Assembly (NCBI RefSeq): GCF_910592395.1
Contig: NC_088325.1
Location: 2,819,501 to 2,883,500 of the forward strand
From: Lineus longissimus
Taxonomy: Eukaryota; Nemertea; Pilidiophora; Heteronemertea; Lineidae
Direction: 5' to 3'
Length of the DNA: 64,000 nt
A model generated the notes under the pieces. It made no database searches and was not told where the DNA came from. It saw only the letters and a list, made by a program, of their open reading frames with translations. Position 1 is the stretch's first letter. Each line of letters begins with the position of its first letter. Position numbers and translations under genes: made by a program. Shown here one piece after another: positions 24,092 to 36,181 of this stretch.

Positions 24092-25077
24092 TTTCAAAAT
24101 TCGCGCCACCTAGACTTAAACGTAACCGTTTTCTCGTGTGCAGCGAAACCACCAAAATGATGCAGCAGTGAATAAAACGGTTACGTCTAGCTAAACGTTC
24201 ACGTCGTGCTATCCGTGCGCCTGCGAAACCACCCTATTGAGACCAGAGGCACTGATTTCGTCACTTTCGCAATGCAGTTGGCGTCGTGATTATGTTCGGT
24301 TGACTCATCACCCAGCGAAATAGGAAAAAGTAGGCCTATCATCCTGAGCTTGGGGGCATTTCCAATCAAACGTGAGGCGGAGAGAGTAAAAAAATCAATG
24401 TGCAGCCAAAGGCGTGGTGGTGGTTGGGGTCCGTGGGCGGGCACGTTTATGGGTGGGGATCAGGGGAGGGTACTCTTCCACTATCTTCCTTGTGCTTGCA
24501 AGCTGACTCGGGCTGATATCTTCAAAGGACTACAATAACGATTACACTGGACCGGTGTAGAAGTTTAAAATGTCCTAGGATAGAATGTCCGGGAAACAAA
24601 GGATTCTATTATGCGCTTCAATCTCTGAGCTATTGCATTGTCAGTCATGGTCTCGATAGACCAGATAATAGGACCATAAAAATATTATTATAGCAGAATA
24701 CAATAGGGCCGGACACTTTTTCCAGGGGATATTTTCTACTTTTACACCGGCAGTTCGTACTGGTCGGGGCGCACGGTCGGAGCGCATAACGGGGACGTCA
24801 AAGGCAGATGTTCGGTAATTCAAAGCATTGCATGCACTAAAAAGGGTAGGGCCTAAATGCGGGGTCTATGGTCTATGGTGGAATCGGAGGGGGGCGGGCG
24901 GGCGGGCGTCCGGGGAGCGAGGACGAGCGGGCAGTGACCATATATTAAACAAACGATCAACAACCTAACCTCCTTCACTATAACGGACTCCTGATTGGCT
25001 CTTCATTAATCGTAGAATGCCCACGATATAAAGGCCAGATGTCAATCGTACATATACCACGTTTGTTTGTACGTTGC
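24092..25077. other. No gene seen; hairpin, GC-rich patch and inverted copy of MULE coding sequence
   Basis: Contents: a hairpin at 24119-24187; a segment at 24709-24747 that is the inverted copy of 22614-22654; a GC-rich patch near 24885-24930; and, just before unit 2, GATTGGCT with CGATATAAAGG about 50 bases later, which looks like a CCAAT/TATA promoter pair facing right. Confidence 0.45.
24709..24747. repeat. Inverted copy of 22614-22654
   Basis: CCGGACACTTTTTCCAGGGG here is the complement of CCCCCTGGAAAAAGTGTCCGG at 22630-22654, with similarity running on through TATTTTCTACTT. The two copies face each other across about 2.05 kb. The left copy is inside the MULE reading frame, so this may be a second, inverted MULE fragment. 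Confidence 0.6.
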
Positions 25078-28000
25078 ATCTGCTCACTTGGAAATACTTC
25101 TCCAATGGTTTTATTAATTTCTTTGATGGCCAAACCTCTCGAAGCGATTTGCTAACCAACTGGCGTAAACCGCCTACCGTATTTTATTGTCTCCTTGCTC
25201 TGTCCTTTACCCATATCTTTAATAGTCCGTACGGGTGATAAAAGAACGCTATTAGTTAGCATTACTAGTCTGCGCTCTGTTCCATATTTACTTTGTTTCG
25301 ACGGTATCCCAATATGCCAATAATGACGGAAACAAAGGTCACCGTATTGATCTTTGTGACAGTTTTCAAAGGAACCAGAGGAGAGCATATGTCTCTGATA
25401 AATGTTACGCTGGAAAGTAAGTTTTTGTTTTTATGTAAAAGTAAATTCGTTGATGCCTTTCGATATCTCGAAATGTAAAAAAAACGCGGGATCGAAAACA
25501 TTTCCAACCGCGTTCTAGGCTTGGGAAAGACGCGATATAGTGCGTGCAAGGAATCCATTCTTTATCCTTTTATAGAATAAGATATGACCTTGTCGACTGA
25601 CGCAATAATATCTATGGGCAACTAGTTCAAATGTGTGCCAGCTTTTCAGTTTATAAGGCGCCTCTTGCCCGCGTATCCAAGTTATATTAGATACGGTGAG
25701 AGTCTGACTACGCCAGGTCCGTTTGAGAACACAACCTATTACTAGTCGCGTTCTAGGCTAAGGAAAGACACGATATAATGCAAGTAATCCTTTATCTGGC
25801 CTTTTATAGAGTAAGATATGACCTTGTCGGCTGAGGCAATAATATCCCTGGTCAGGCTGTCTTACTGTTTGCCAACTATTCAGTTTATAAGGCGCCTCCT
25901 GCCCACCTATCCAAGTTATATCAGATACGGTGAGAGTCTGATTACGATGACGCAAGTTCTTTCTGAGAATACACCCTATTATAATGGCTTTTTTCAGGAA
26001 TTGCGGCTGGGTAAACCTGGATCACAAAGCTGAACATGGGTGCTGACGAGGTAGGATTATTGTGTCAAAATGACGACTTGATATCTTAAACAACTTAAGT
26101 GCAACCGGTTTGTATCCATTTTCCCGGCGCACGTATTTGATCAGCCGTAATTTCCCGTTGTAAATATTACTGAACATTTCCCTAAAAGGAGAGGAAACAG
26201 ACACATTGTCAACAAGTGCGTAAACATTCCTTTGTTCAGGTTGGTAGACAAGTATACTTCTCAATCCCTAATAGTATGAATTACTACCAGAATTTGTATC
26301 AGGTTTGACTTTGAGACGGATTATTGCTATACATGATCGAGTCTTGGCATGTGATAAAACCTCACCTCTAGTTGATACATAAGCCATCCTCTAGTTATCT
26401 TTACATCCTCCCTCTCAAAACATGTTGCCTTCTCACTATGCAGTCGGCAAACATGGCCGTCATTATGCCCTGGGGTATTAATAGTTTTGCAACTTAGCAC
26501 CAAAAAGCAAACAAATGCGCAATGACACCTCGACCACATGTTTTTATCATCAAAACTTGGCTGAATTATTTCTCGATCATGTGTAATCTTCTTGTAAAAC
26601 CTGCTTTGGGTTTGGACCATTGTCAGTTATTGCCGAAAATGTACGAGACCACTATATCAAACACAAGGCATGATCATGACCACTGGGCAGTATTAATAAA
26701 CGTTGCATTAATTCATCCTACAACTTGACCTAATTCAATCAAAGATCTGATTGGCTTTTTCAAAGAACAACATTTCAACATGAGAGAGCATCAGAACTAT
26801 TTCTGTGAAGCCGAAATAGTGCCGATATTTTACAAATACATGTAATTCAATTTGATAACAAGCATTATTGCCGGCTATTACTGTAGAAGAATTATAATGA
26901 AACACACCGTGGCAACACCTTGGATACTTTCATTAGAATTTGTTAATTCGGGTTTTCCGTGAAGCAGGAAACCGCTTGCCAACAAGTGGTCCGTTTCAGC
27001 CAATCGACTGCTCGGAGTCGAAAGTACACCCTGCTTTATGAAATTTGGTATTATATTGTACTTCCTGTAATCACCTATGTGCCGTCGACGTTACCGCAAT
27101 AGCTCACCTACCGATCCCGATGGCCTAGTGGACCAGGCGACCGCTTCATAAATTGAAGGTCGAGCAGTCACCGGTGACTATAGTTCACCGTGCTTTATGA
27201 ATAGTGTTACTCAACTTCCTGAGGTGTCACTTTCTTGACGGGCGAATGTGTTGAAAGGCGCTGCTGCTCAAAGGCGTTGCCGCAAGTGCTCAAATACCGA
27301 AGGTCGAGCTGACGCTGGAGTCGAAGGTACACCGTGCTTTATGGAATACGGCACTCTACTATCAAAACACTCTCCCTAGTTCAGGCAATGAGGCTACGCA
27401 TCGCTTTATTGATCAGCAGAAACACAATGTTTTTTTCACGATACTGTATCCGATATTTCACTTGCATCGATCGAGATTAGACTGAAACTGAATGCCGTAT
27501 ATTTGGGAGAAAATGCTCTCTAGAAAATTAGTTTTTGAAGATATCCGGTCCCCCCCCCGCCCCCAAAAAACGTACCGAGCGTTAACCCGAAATGTCATGA
27601 AAGATGGAATTTGTTAAATTTTGCATCCAAATATTATCGATGGGTTCTTGTAGTTTCAAAGATTTCAGTATTTCTTCTCTCTTGTAATGAGGGAACAATA
27701 AATACATACATGTAGTCCTAGTGTAATGTTGTCATTGCGACGAGTTGTAAATTCTTATACATTTACAAACTTTTAAAAAATTACTTAAAAAAAGCTTAAT
27801 ACACATTTTAAAATAATATTTCGCCATATGATACAAAACCTTCATAAATCATCAGAAAGGTTTTTAAGACAAGAAATATAAATCCTCAAATGAACAACGT
27901 TTCCATGGAAACCGATCGGCTCCAGCTTTTCGACCAATTATCATTTGCAAAATGCATGACCGTACCAATTTCATATCAACAAATTCACGAAAAAAACGTT

Positions 28001-28172
28001 GTAAAATGACGACTTGATCCAATGGCCTCTTTCGGTAAAGGAACTCGTAATTATATTAGAACCTCTTGGTATAATCCATGGAAATTAGCTGAGTTAATAG
28101 ACTTTTGCCGTGCACATCAATCGTGCCGGCTGAAGCACGTAAATAGATACTATTAACATTGTGGCGGTGTAG
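25078..28172. repeat. Array unit 2 (truncated at both ends)
   Basis: Similarity to other units starts near TCTGCTCACTTGGAAATAC and runs through gene copy 2, its 5' flank, a type-2 spacer (TTCGGGTTTTCCGTGAAGCA), the tRNA-like module near 27110-27170 and the AT-rich part. It stops abruptly after GGCGGTGTAGTTCC at 28172, where other units continue CATTGTTTGCCC. Confidence 0.85.
25152..26539 (-). pseudogene. Two-exon secreted-protein family, copy 2 (type B centre, exon 2 start deleted)
   Basis: Exon 1 is 26539-26366 (MWSRCHCAFVCFLVLSC...), with donor GAG|GTGAGG. The intron end and the first part of exon 2 are missing: unit sequence jumps near 26266 from ATACTTCTC to the middle of the intron. Inside exon 2 about 235 bases (25510-25745) are duplicated in tandem (25745-25985), and the frame is broken repeatedly. 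The surviving centre (DITWIGGQEAPYKLNSWQT) is of the type B form shared with the intact copy at 34759. AATAAA lies just beyond the stop (25110-25115, minus). Confidence 0.75.
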
Positions 28173-28256
28173 TTCCAGCATGTAGTTGGCGTACGCCTTT
28201 ATTCCAATAATCCCAAGAACGGGAATCAGAGAAGCTAGGATAGCAGCCAACGCCAT
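28056..28256 (-). other. Chimeric 66-codon ORF across the unit 2 border
   Basis: The frame opens MALAAILASLIPVLGIIGIK, a hydrophobic N-terminus in non-unit DNA (28173-28256), and continues through LELHRHNV into array-unit sequence down to a stop at 28056. The paralogous units lack this start. It looks like a small membrane-anchored or mitochondrial N-terminus fused by the rearrangement, but no family is recognised and expression is unknown. Confidence 0.3.
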
Positions 28257-28288
28257 CTATAATTGTTCCAAGAAACCATGATCCAATG

Positions 28289-29231
28289 CAAGGAGGATAC
28301 CGCGGTGACGTCACGGCTTTTCCAAGATGGCGCTGCATATTGTAAACAAACTCGATCCACGGCCAAGGGAAAATCAAGTCATCAAAAAAGTTAGATTTTT
28401 CGCATCAAGTCAGAGTTATTAGTACTTTTCTGCTATGAAATAAGTCTTCAGACAATAAGCTATCATTTGAATAATGAAAAGTGCTGTTTTGATGGGGAAA
28501 AATAGGGTTTTTTAAACCAAATAGCCGGCACCGATCTTCCAAAATTAGCGATGGTTTCAAAACAGTCTCCCAGATATGGGGCAATCTCTTCATTATCATA
28601 ATGGGATTTGGAGGCATGTTTACAGATTTTACAAGTTCGAGACCTGTAATACCTAAAACTCGCATAGATCCCCATAGATCCCCTCTATTTGTCGAGTTAG
28701 CGCCCCTGTAAGATCATGCATTTTCGGACACTAGAACGAAATCTTCCTGCGGATATCGCGGTTTCGGTGATGATTTAAGGAGAAATTGACTGTTCTTAGA
28801 GTTGTATGGGACAGAAATGAGTTCATACTTCATGAATACATAAATTATTATGATATGGGCGGGCTTCTAAGTCAAAACAATAACAAAACTCAACTGCATC
28901 TCTACTGTATATTGCGTAGTGTATTGCCTTGTGTATTTCGTAGTGTATTTTAGCGGAGACATTATTTCCGCACTTTGGCCACGCCAAACGTCTTTTTTAT
29001 TCGTGGAAGTTAATCTGCTCTGTAAATTTTATTTTACACAGGAAGAAACCATACTAGGTATTGCAATATTTCATGTCTATTGGTGTTTTTGTGTACAGGA
29101 GCGCACCAGACAGTAAGACGTGGAGATGTGTTCAGTGCTGGTGCTGTCAGTAAACTGAATCTGATTGGCCATAGCGATCACTAATATGGGTCGGGATCAC
29201 GTGATGTGACGTCACCGCGGTATCCTCCTTG
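28289..29231. mobile_element. 943-bp non-autonomous DNA transposon with 26-bp TIRs and 9-bp target duplication
   Basis: CAAGGAGGATACCGCGG plus TGACGTCAC at the left end (28289-28314) is exactly mirrored at the right end (29206-29231). GATCCAATG is present on both sides (28280-28288 and 29232-29240). A 9-bp duplication points to a MULE- or Merlin-like mechanism, with hAT/P (8 bp) less likely. No transposase. The CRE-type palindrome TGACGTCA lies inside each TIR, and an AAGATGGCG motif (YY1-like) lies just inside the left TIR. Confidence 0.88.
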
Positions 29232-29240
29232 GATCCAATG

Positions 29241-31235
29241 AATCGACCGCTATTTTGATATCGTCATTATGATCGCTCCGCCTGTTCGCGTGGTGGCGTG
29301 GTGGTCGCGTGGTGCCCGCGGTGGCGTGGTGCAAATACCGCCTGCCTTCGTGCTGGCGTGTTTGATATGAGTTCTCCATCATGACTGGGCAGAATTAGCC
29401 CAGTGAAAGTTGTCAGCTACACATCAAGAATTCTTGATTTAGAATGAAAGGGTACGACTTTATTGGATGTACATTCATCAGGCTTGACCTGAGATTTTCC
29501 ACGCCATTGATTGCAAATGCATTGTTCGCATTGTCAGTATACTTAGTAGCGCTAATGTCAGTTTTGAACAACCAAGCCTGCTACTGGAAAGTGGGACTCT
29601 CTCCTGATACTATCCTGCACTTGGGCCTGACATGTAGTACCGTAAATGAGGTGTTACTAGTATTGGTCCCTCCCTAGTAGTGGTTAGTAGTGGTTTGGCT
29701 ATTGTCTGCAAAATAGCCTTTTTCCTATGTATCATTATATTAGCTTGTAAATAAATCACCCATTTGTAAAAAAAAAGTGTCCCTGCTTCTTAGGTGGCAG
29801 CACTGTCCTCTGCAGACAGGTACAAGTGTAGCATGTGGAAAGTTGTGATCTCTCCTAAGGGACTGGACAGTTCATGAAAAACTTCTCCATTCCAGTACAT
29901 GTATATGTACAATTTAGCCAATGCTAGAGCAACTCCAGGAGAACATTTCACCGCCAACCAAGGAGCTAAAAACTTCCAATAGCAGTACTCTGACGGTGCA
30001 GCCAACTGCAGGGTTGTCCTCATCAAACAGTAATTACAGTAGGAACTGCACCTTTGGTCAATTGGCTCCTTAGCAATGGAAGTTGTTACTAGTATGTGAA
30101 ATGAGCACTTCTGCAAGGTTCTTAGGAACAGGATGATCCCTGCATGGGTTGATAAAGATGTATTAGTAGGTCATACCACATGCCCTTCAGGTGCCTTAGC
30201 CATGGGGGGGGGGGGGGGGGTCCAACCCTTACAACATGCTCTGGCAGCATGACACAGGCTAATGAATGGGTCAACATTAGCATCCTCACCAACAGGGGGG
30301 TTTCTTTAGGTTTTCGGACTGTAAGAAGGCCTACATGTAGCTTATTCAATTACGTTGCCATCAGGTAGGCCAAGGCCGAAATGTTATTTGAAATTCAAAT
30401 CAGCATTTCAGGACCTATGGGGCCCAATTCCCCAAAGGGCTTTCATCAAGGGCAAATTTGGTAGTGATGAGCTTGTTCTTTTTTGGGGGGGAAAATGCAA
30501 GTGGAGTTATTTACCGGTAGGCCTACTTAAAATAGGTTAGTAGGCCTAGGCATGGGGGGGGGGTGATCATGGTGGTTGACAGTAACTACTAATCCTCATG
30601 GCCAGCACCAAGCATAAATTATGTGTTAATTATGCATTTATTTTATAATTCATCAAGTGTACACAAGGTGGCAGCACTAGCCAATGAGTGTCATTTTGGT
30701 GGAAAATAGCACTTTTTCCTTGGTTTATCCTGGGAAAACAGTAAAAGCGGCCGGAAATTTTATTTCTGATTTTGAAAGTAGGTATCATTACCTTTATCAT
30801 GTGCAAGCCACAGCATTCAAAGACCTGCAGTGTTGGAGATATGAGCGTCGATAGAGAGCTCTTCCTAAGCACTGCCCCTAGGTATGCATAATTACTAGGC
30901 CTAGCACCACCAAAGTATGAAGTGTTACTCAATGACCTGTTGCAGAATGGAAGATCTCATCAAATACTTCCATCATACAAAGGGGGAAAATCCAGCTATT
31001 TTTTTAGTCTCTGCAGGAGTGCCCAACATTGACCCTAAAATACACAAAAAATAGGGGGAAAAAAGCTAAAACAAGCCCCCTAACTAGGCCTGCCCCTAAC
31101 TCGGTTGCTAGTGATTTTTGAGAGTCATCAATTGCTGTGTAATGATGTCTTAGTGGAAGGATCTTGCATACCTAATCTCGTTAAAAACGGTTGACCCCCA
31201 CCTTGCCACCCTCTGCATGGTGGTATCATGGACTG
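29241..31235. other. No gene supported
   Basis: Non-unit DNA with a GC-rich patch (29275-29345), poly-G runs near 30206 and 30555, and several TAGGCCTAC words. Frames up to 108 codons show no domain signs. GGTGGCAGCACT occurs near 29795 and 30668. Confidence 0.5.
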
Positions 31236-32050
31236 ACACTTAAGTACAACCGGTTTGTATCCACTTTTCCAGCGCAGGTAGTAGAGCAGCCATAATTTCC
31301 CGTAGTGAATATCACTGAACATTTTACTAAAACGAGAGGAAACAGACGCATTATGAACGAGTGCGTAAACATTCCTTTGTTCAGGTTGGTAGACAAGTAT
31401 ATTTCTTAAGGCATGAACATGTCCTATATCATGTCGATGAACAAATAGTATCGAATTAGAATTGTCGTCAAACATAAACAGCCTGGCATCATATTAGCTC
31501 AAAATGACTGATACGGGGGGGGGGGTTGAAAACGACTGGTTCAGAAATTCGGTACGTGTGGGTTCTTTTTTCCTGAAAGAGCAGTTGTTAAAGTGTAAGT
31601 AGATGAGAGCTGCACTGCTTTTCATTCTTGTTACCACAGTACAGTGAGCCTTTAACCAGGGACCCAGAAACTTCTGGACGGAACGCCATATGGTATGATT
31701 TACTACCACAATTAGTATCATATTTGACTTTGAGACGGATTTTAGCTTAACCACGATCGAGTCTTGGCATGTGATAAAACCTTACCTCTAGTTGATACAT
31801 AAGCCATCCTCTAGTAATCGTTACATCTTCCCTCTCCAAACATGTTGTCTTTTCACTGTGCAGTCGGCAAACATGGCCGCCATTATGCCCTGGGGTATTA
31901 ATAGTTTTGCAACTTAGCACCAAAAGCAAACAAATAGCAAACAAATGCGCAATGACACCTCGCCCGCATGTTGTTATCAGCAAAACTTGGCTGAATTATT
32001 TCTCGATCATGTGTAACCTTCTTGTAAAACCTGCTTTGGGTTCGGACCAT
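31236..32050 (-). pseudogene. Two-exon secreted-protein family, copy 3 (5' half only)
   Basis: The upstream ATG is at 32050 and the exon 1 end at 31786 with donor GAG|GTAAGG. An insertion near 31930 that repeats AGCAAACAAAT breaks the signal-peptide frame. Exon 2 starts at 31572. A run of 11 G (consensus 6) near 31516 shifts the frame, and the copy is cut at about 31236 after GYKPVVLK, where non-array DNA begins. Not functional. Confidence 0.75.
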
Positions 32051-33063
32051 TGTCAGTTATTGCCGAAAATGTACGAGACCACTATGTCAAACACAAGGCA
32101 TGATCCTGACCACTGGGCAGTATTAATAAACGTTGCATTAATTCATCTAACATCTTGACTTAATTCAATGAAAGATCTGATTGGCTTTTTCAAATAACAA
32201 CATTTCAACATGAGAGAGCATCAGAACTATTTCTACGAAGCCGAAATTGTGCGGATATTTTTTAAAAAACATGTAATTCAATTTGATAACAAGCATTTTT
32301 TGCAGGCTATTACTGTAGAAGAATTATAATAAAACACACTGTGGCAACACCTTGGATACTTTTATTGAATTTCCCATTTGCAAGCAACAATGTTGGCGAT
32401 GAACGTCTGGCCGGACAATTCATCTGGGTATTTTCGAGTATGATTAGGACAAGCGAACGATACCGAAAGGAAGGGGACTAAACTGAATGGGAGACTGCCG
32501 TACCAACGCACACGCTGAATCCAAACATGCTCGCTGCAGTGACGGCAAACTGTCCACAAGTTGAACCTATGCCCGAAATGCCACTTCAAAGTTTATATTG
32601 CATTCCTTTATACTTAGTTTTTGCCATCTATAGTCGATCCTTTTATCACTTGAATTACCCTGAAACAGCGTGGTAATTCAAATTACTATACCGGCTACTG
32701 GCCGCCGGGTATTGACAATAGACTCGACGAAATTATTTGTTGGTTGGTGAAATTAAGGGGCGAATGGTTTGAAAGGCGCTGCTTCAGTTTCTTTGAAATT
32801 ATTGCTAACGAATCTTAAAATTTCCTGCGTCATTATATCATGTGGATGAACGAAATCAATATGCAGAGGTTTAGAGTTTTTCTGACAATTTTTTTCCATT
32901 TTTGGCCCACCCGGTATCGTAACGAACATGTTGCAGTTTTTTTCTCCAAACTCGTGAGTGCCTGGAAGGCAGTAGGACTCAAATTCTCCATTCTAAGATC
33001 GGTAAGAAACGGCATTTGCAAGGCATTGGGAGCCTACATGCCGTCGACGTAACCGCTCACATA

Positions 33064-33115
33064 CCTATCCCGATGGCCCAGTGGCTCAGGCATCCGCCTC
33101 AGAAATGGAAGGTCA
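33064..33115 (+). repeat. tRNA-like module of the array unit (representative copy)
   Basis: GATGGCCCAGTGGCTCAGGC followed by ATCCGCCTCAGAAATGGAAGGTC resembles the 5' half of a tRNA. TGGCCCAGTGG fits the RNA polymerase III A box (TRGCNNAGYNG). The B-box position reads GGTCGAGCAGTC, which is degenerate. Further copies are near 27118, 33240, 36757, 37393, 37557, 42374, 51241 and 61882, two per unit in some units. It is part of the unit rather than an independent insertion in each. No cloverleaf could be closed, so it is not called a tRNA gene. Confidence 0.5.
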
Positions 33116-34019
33116 AGCAGTCGTGAAAGTCAAAGGTACATCGTGCTTTATGAAGTTTGGCACTGTAAACAATCATATGTACTTCCGGTAATCGCCTATG
33201 CGCCGTCGACGTTACCGCAATTGCTCACCTACCGATCCCGATGGCTTTGTGGCCCAGGCGACCGCCTCATAAATGGAATGTCGAGCAGTCGTGGAAGTCG
33301 AAGGTACACCGTGCTTTATGAAATACGGCACTCTACTATCAAAACACTATCCCTGGTTCAGGCAATGAGAATACGCATCGCTTTAGATCAACAGAAACAC
33401 AATGTTTTTTTCACGATGTTGTATCCGATATCTCATCTGCATCGATCGAGTGCGGATTGAAACTGAATGCTGTATTTTTGGGAGAAAATGGCCTCTAGAA
33501 AATTATTTTTTTTGAAGATATCGGGTGGCCCCCCGCCAAAAAAAAGTACGTAGCGTTAACCCGAAATTCATGAAAGATGGAATTTTTAAATTTTGCATCA
33601 AAATATTATCGATGGGTGCAAGTAGTTTCAAATATTTCGGTATTTCTTCTCTCTTGTATTGAGGGAAACAAGAAATACATACATATAGTCCAAGTTTAAT
33701 GTTGACATTGCGACGAGTTCTGAATGCTTGTACATTTACAAACTTTCAAAAAATGACTTCCTAAAACAAGCTTAATACACATTTTCAAATAATAATTAGC
33801 CATATGATGCAAAACCTTCATAAATCGTCAGAAAAGTTTTTAAGACAAGAAAAATGAGTACTCAAATGAACAACGTTTCCATGGAAACCGATCAGCTCCA
33901 CCTGTTCGACCAATTATGATTTGCAAAATGCACAAGGCCGTACCAATTTCATGTCAACACATTCACTCAAAATGTTGTAAAATGATGACTTTATCCAATG
34001 GTCTTTTTTCCATTGGGTG

Positions 34020-34029
34020 TATATAAATA
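34020..34029 (+). promoter_or_regulatory. TATA-like box (TATATAAATA) behind CCATTGGG
   Basis: CCATTGG (an inverted CCAAT box) lies about 10 bases upstream. The same block occurs at 39153-39162, 58201-58210 and 63397-63406. It is degenerate near 4480 and 43017. It points towards the plus-strand ORF about 150 bases downstream. Confidence 0.45.
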
Positions 34030-34758
34030 ATGACCCGATCGACAGTATGTGACTGTCTGTTACTCAGCAGACATCTAGGCTAGACCTAAAGAATAACCTA
34101 GTCCAGGTAACCTCGACCCTATCCGCCGCAGAGCAGAGGATCGAGGAAGCCTCGTTGATTTACCCGGGGCAAGCCATACATTTTCAGTGCGCTGATATGA
34201 TGGATGTACTGTCATACGAAGTGCTCTGATATTGTATATTTTTCACTTGGATCGAGGTTACCCATCCTACAGAAAAACACGTGGCCGGACACCGGAATCT
34301 TACGCCCCAAAATCGAGTTCATGACGAGTTCATTGCCGTCAAGTACTCGTCGCTGTAATACGTGAATGGAGGAGATGGGTGAAAAAGTCTAAGAATAATC
34401 TGGAACAGAAGAAAACTGAAATCACAAAGTTTGATGAATATTACTTTCCATTATGACTAACAGCCCCAATTCCTCAATCTATCATGTGCCACCTCCAATT
34501 CCCCATGGCGCAGTTGGCATCTTTAATTTACAGTTGCCACTATCAAGACCAACTCATTACAAAGTCGCCCACACCAGTCTCCCTTGAGTCATGAATTCAC
34601 AGCTTGTGAATTCTCAGTTCTAGTTAATGTTGTTGTTTGCCCTCGCAATGGATAAAGCCTATAGGTCTTCGATGATTTAGTGTGATCTGCTAACTCGGAA
34701 ATGCTACTCGAATGGTTTTACTAATTTCTTTGATGGCCAAACCTCTCGAATCGATTTG

Positions 34759-36181
34759 CTAACCAACTGGGGTAAACCGTCTAGCGTATTTTATTGTCTC
34801 CTTGCTCTTTCCTTTACCCATATATTTAATAGTTCGTACGGGTGATAATAGAACGCTATTAGGTAGCATTACTATTCTGCGTTCTTTTCGATATTTACTT
34901 CGTTTCCGCGGTATCCCAATATGCCATTTTTTGACCGAAACAATGGTCACCTTATTAAACTTTGTTACAGTTTTCAAAGGAGCCAGAGGATAGCATATGT
35001 CTCTGATAAATGTTACACTGGAAAGTAAGTTTTTGTTTATGTGTAAAAATAAAGTCGTTGATGCCTTTCGATATGTCGCAATGTGAAGTAAACGCGGGAT
35101 CGAAAACACTTCTAGTCGCGTTCTAGGCTTAGGAAAGGCACGATATAATGCAAGAAATCCTTCATCTGACCTTTTATAGAGTAAGATATGACCTTGTCGG
35201 CTGACGCAATAATATCCCAGGGTAGGCTGTCTTAATACTGTTTGCCAACTATCCAGTTTAAAAGGCGCCTCCTGCCCACCTATCCAAGTTATATTAGATA
35301 CGGCGAGAGTCTGACGACGCCAGGTCCGTTTAAAGAGAAGACAACCTATTACAATGGTTTTTTTCAAGAGAAGCGGCTGGGTTATCCTGGATCCCAAAGT
35401 TGAGCATGGGTGATGACGAGGTAGGATTATTGTATCACAACAACCAGATAATATTTCAAGCAACCAAAGGACGACCGGTTTATATCCACTTCCCCGACGC
35501 ACGTGGTGGAGCAGCCATAATTTCCCGTTGTGAATTTCATTGAACATATTAGTAAAACGAGAGGAAACAGACACATTATGAACGAGTGCATAAACATTCC
35601 TTTGTTCAGGTTGGTAGACAAGTATATTTCTTAAGACACGAAGATGTCCTCTATCATCTCGATGAACAAATAGTATCGAATTAGAATTGTAGTCAAACAT
35701 AAACAGCCTGGCTTCATATTTATTCAAAATGACTGATACGGGGGGCTTGAAAACGACTGGTTCAGAAACTCTGTACGTTTTGGTTCTTTTTTCCTGAAAA
35801 GAGCCGTTGTTACAGTGTAAGTAGATGAGAGCTGCACTGCTTTTCAGTCTTGTTCCCACAGTACAGTGAGCCTTTAACCAGGGACCAAGAAACTTCTGGA
35901 CGGAATGCCTAATGGTATGATTTACTGCCACAATTTGTATCATATTTGACTTTGAGACAGATTTTTGCTTTACCACGATCGAGTCTTGGCATGTGATAAA
36001 ACCTTACCTCTAGTTGATACATAAGCCATCCTGTAGTAATCGTTACATCCTCCCTCTCCAAACATGTTGCCTTCTCACTGTGCAGTCGGCAAACATGGCC
36101 GCCATTATGCCCTCGGGAATTAATAGTTTTGCAACTTAGCACCAAAAAGCAAACAAATGCGCAATGACACCTCGACCGCAT
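34759..36181 (-). CDS. Two-exon secreted protein, copy 4 (intact, central type B)
   Basis: Exon 1 is 36181-36008 (58 codons). The donor is GAG|GTAAGG, the intron is 36007-35794 (214 bases, ending CTTTTCAG), and exon 2 is 35793-34759 (344 codons plus stop). Both junctions are phase 0, giving 402 aa. MRSRCHCAFVCFLVLSC is a signal peptide. An ATG 27 codons upstream, open in other copies, is followed here by TAA at codon 5, which supports the inner start. Mature features: Cys in HVCRLH and ATCLE, LRNILVYQPEQRNVYALVHN, possible N-glycosylation sites HNVSV and SNITW, and a basic C-terminus ...KETIKYARRFTPVG. The central part (about residues 190-250) differs strongly from copy 5. AGTAAA (34717-34722) is a possible poly(A) signal. 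No homolog is recognised. I infer a secreted product, possibly beta-rich. Confidence 0.6.

Noticed and set aside
33056-33120. Functional tRNA gene
   Set aside because: Only the A-box half is convincing; the B box and the acceptor pairing are missing.
34759-35976. A continuous 405-codon minus-strand frame in copy 4, apparently the longest family member
   Set aside because: It arises from one extra T just before the acceptor site, inside the intron. With the intron removed copy 4 has the same 344-codon exon 2 as copy 5.
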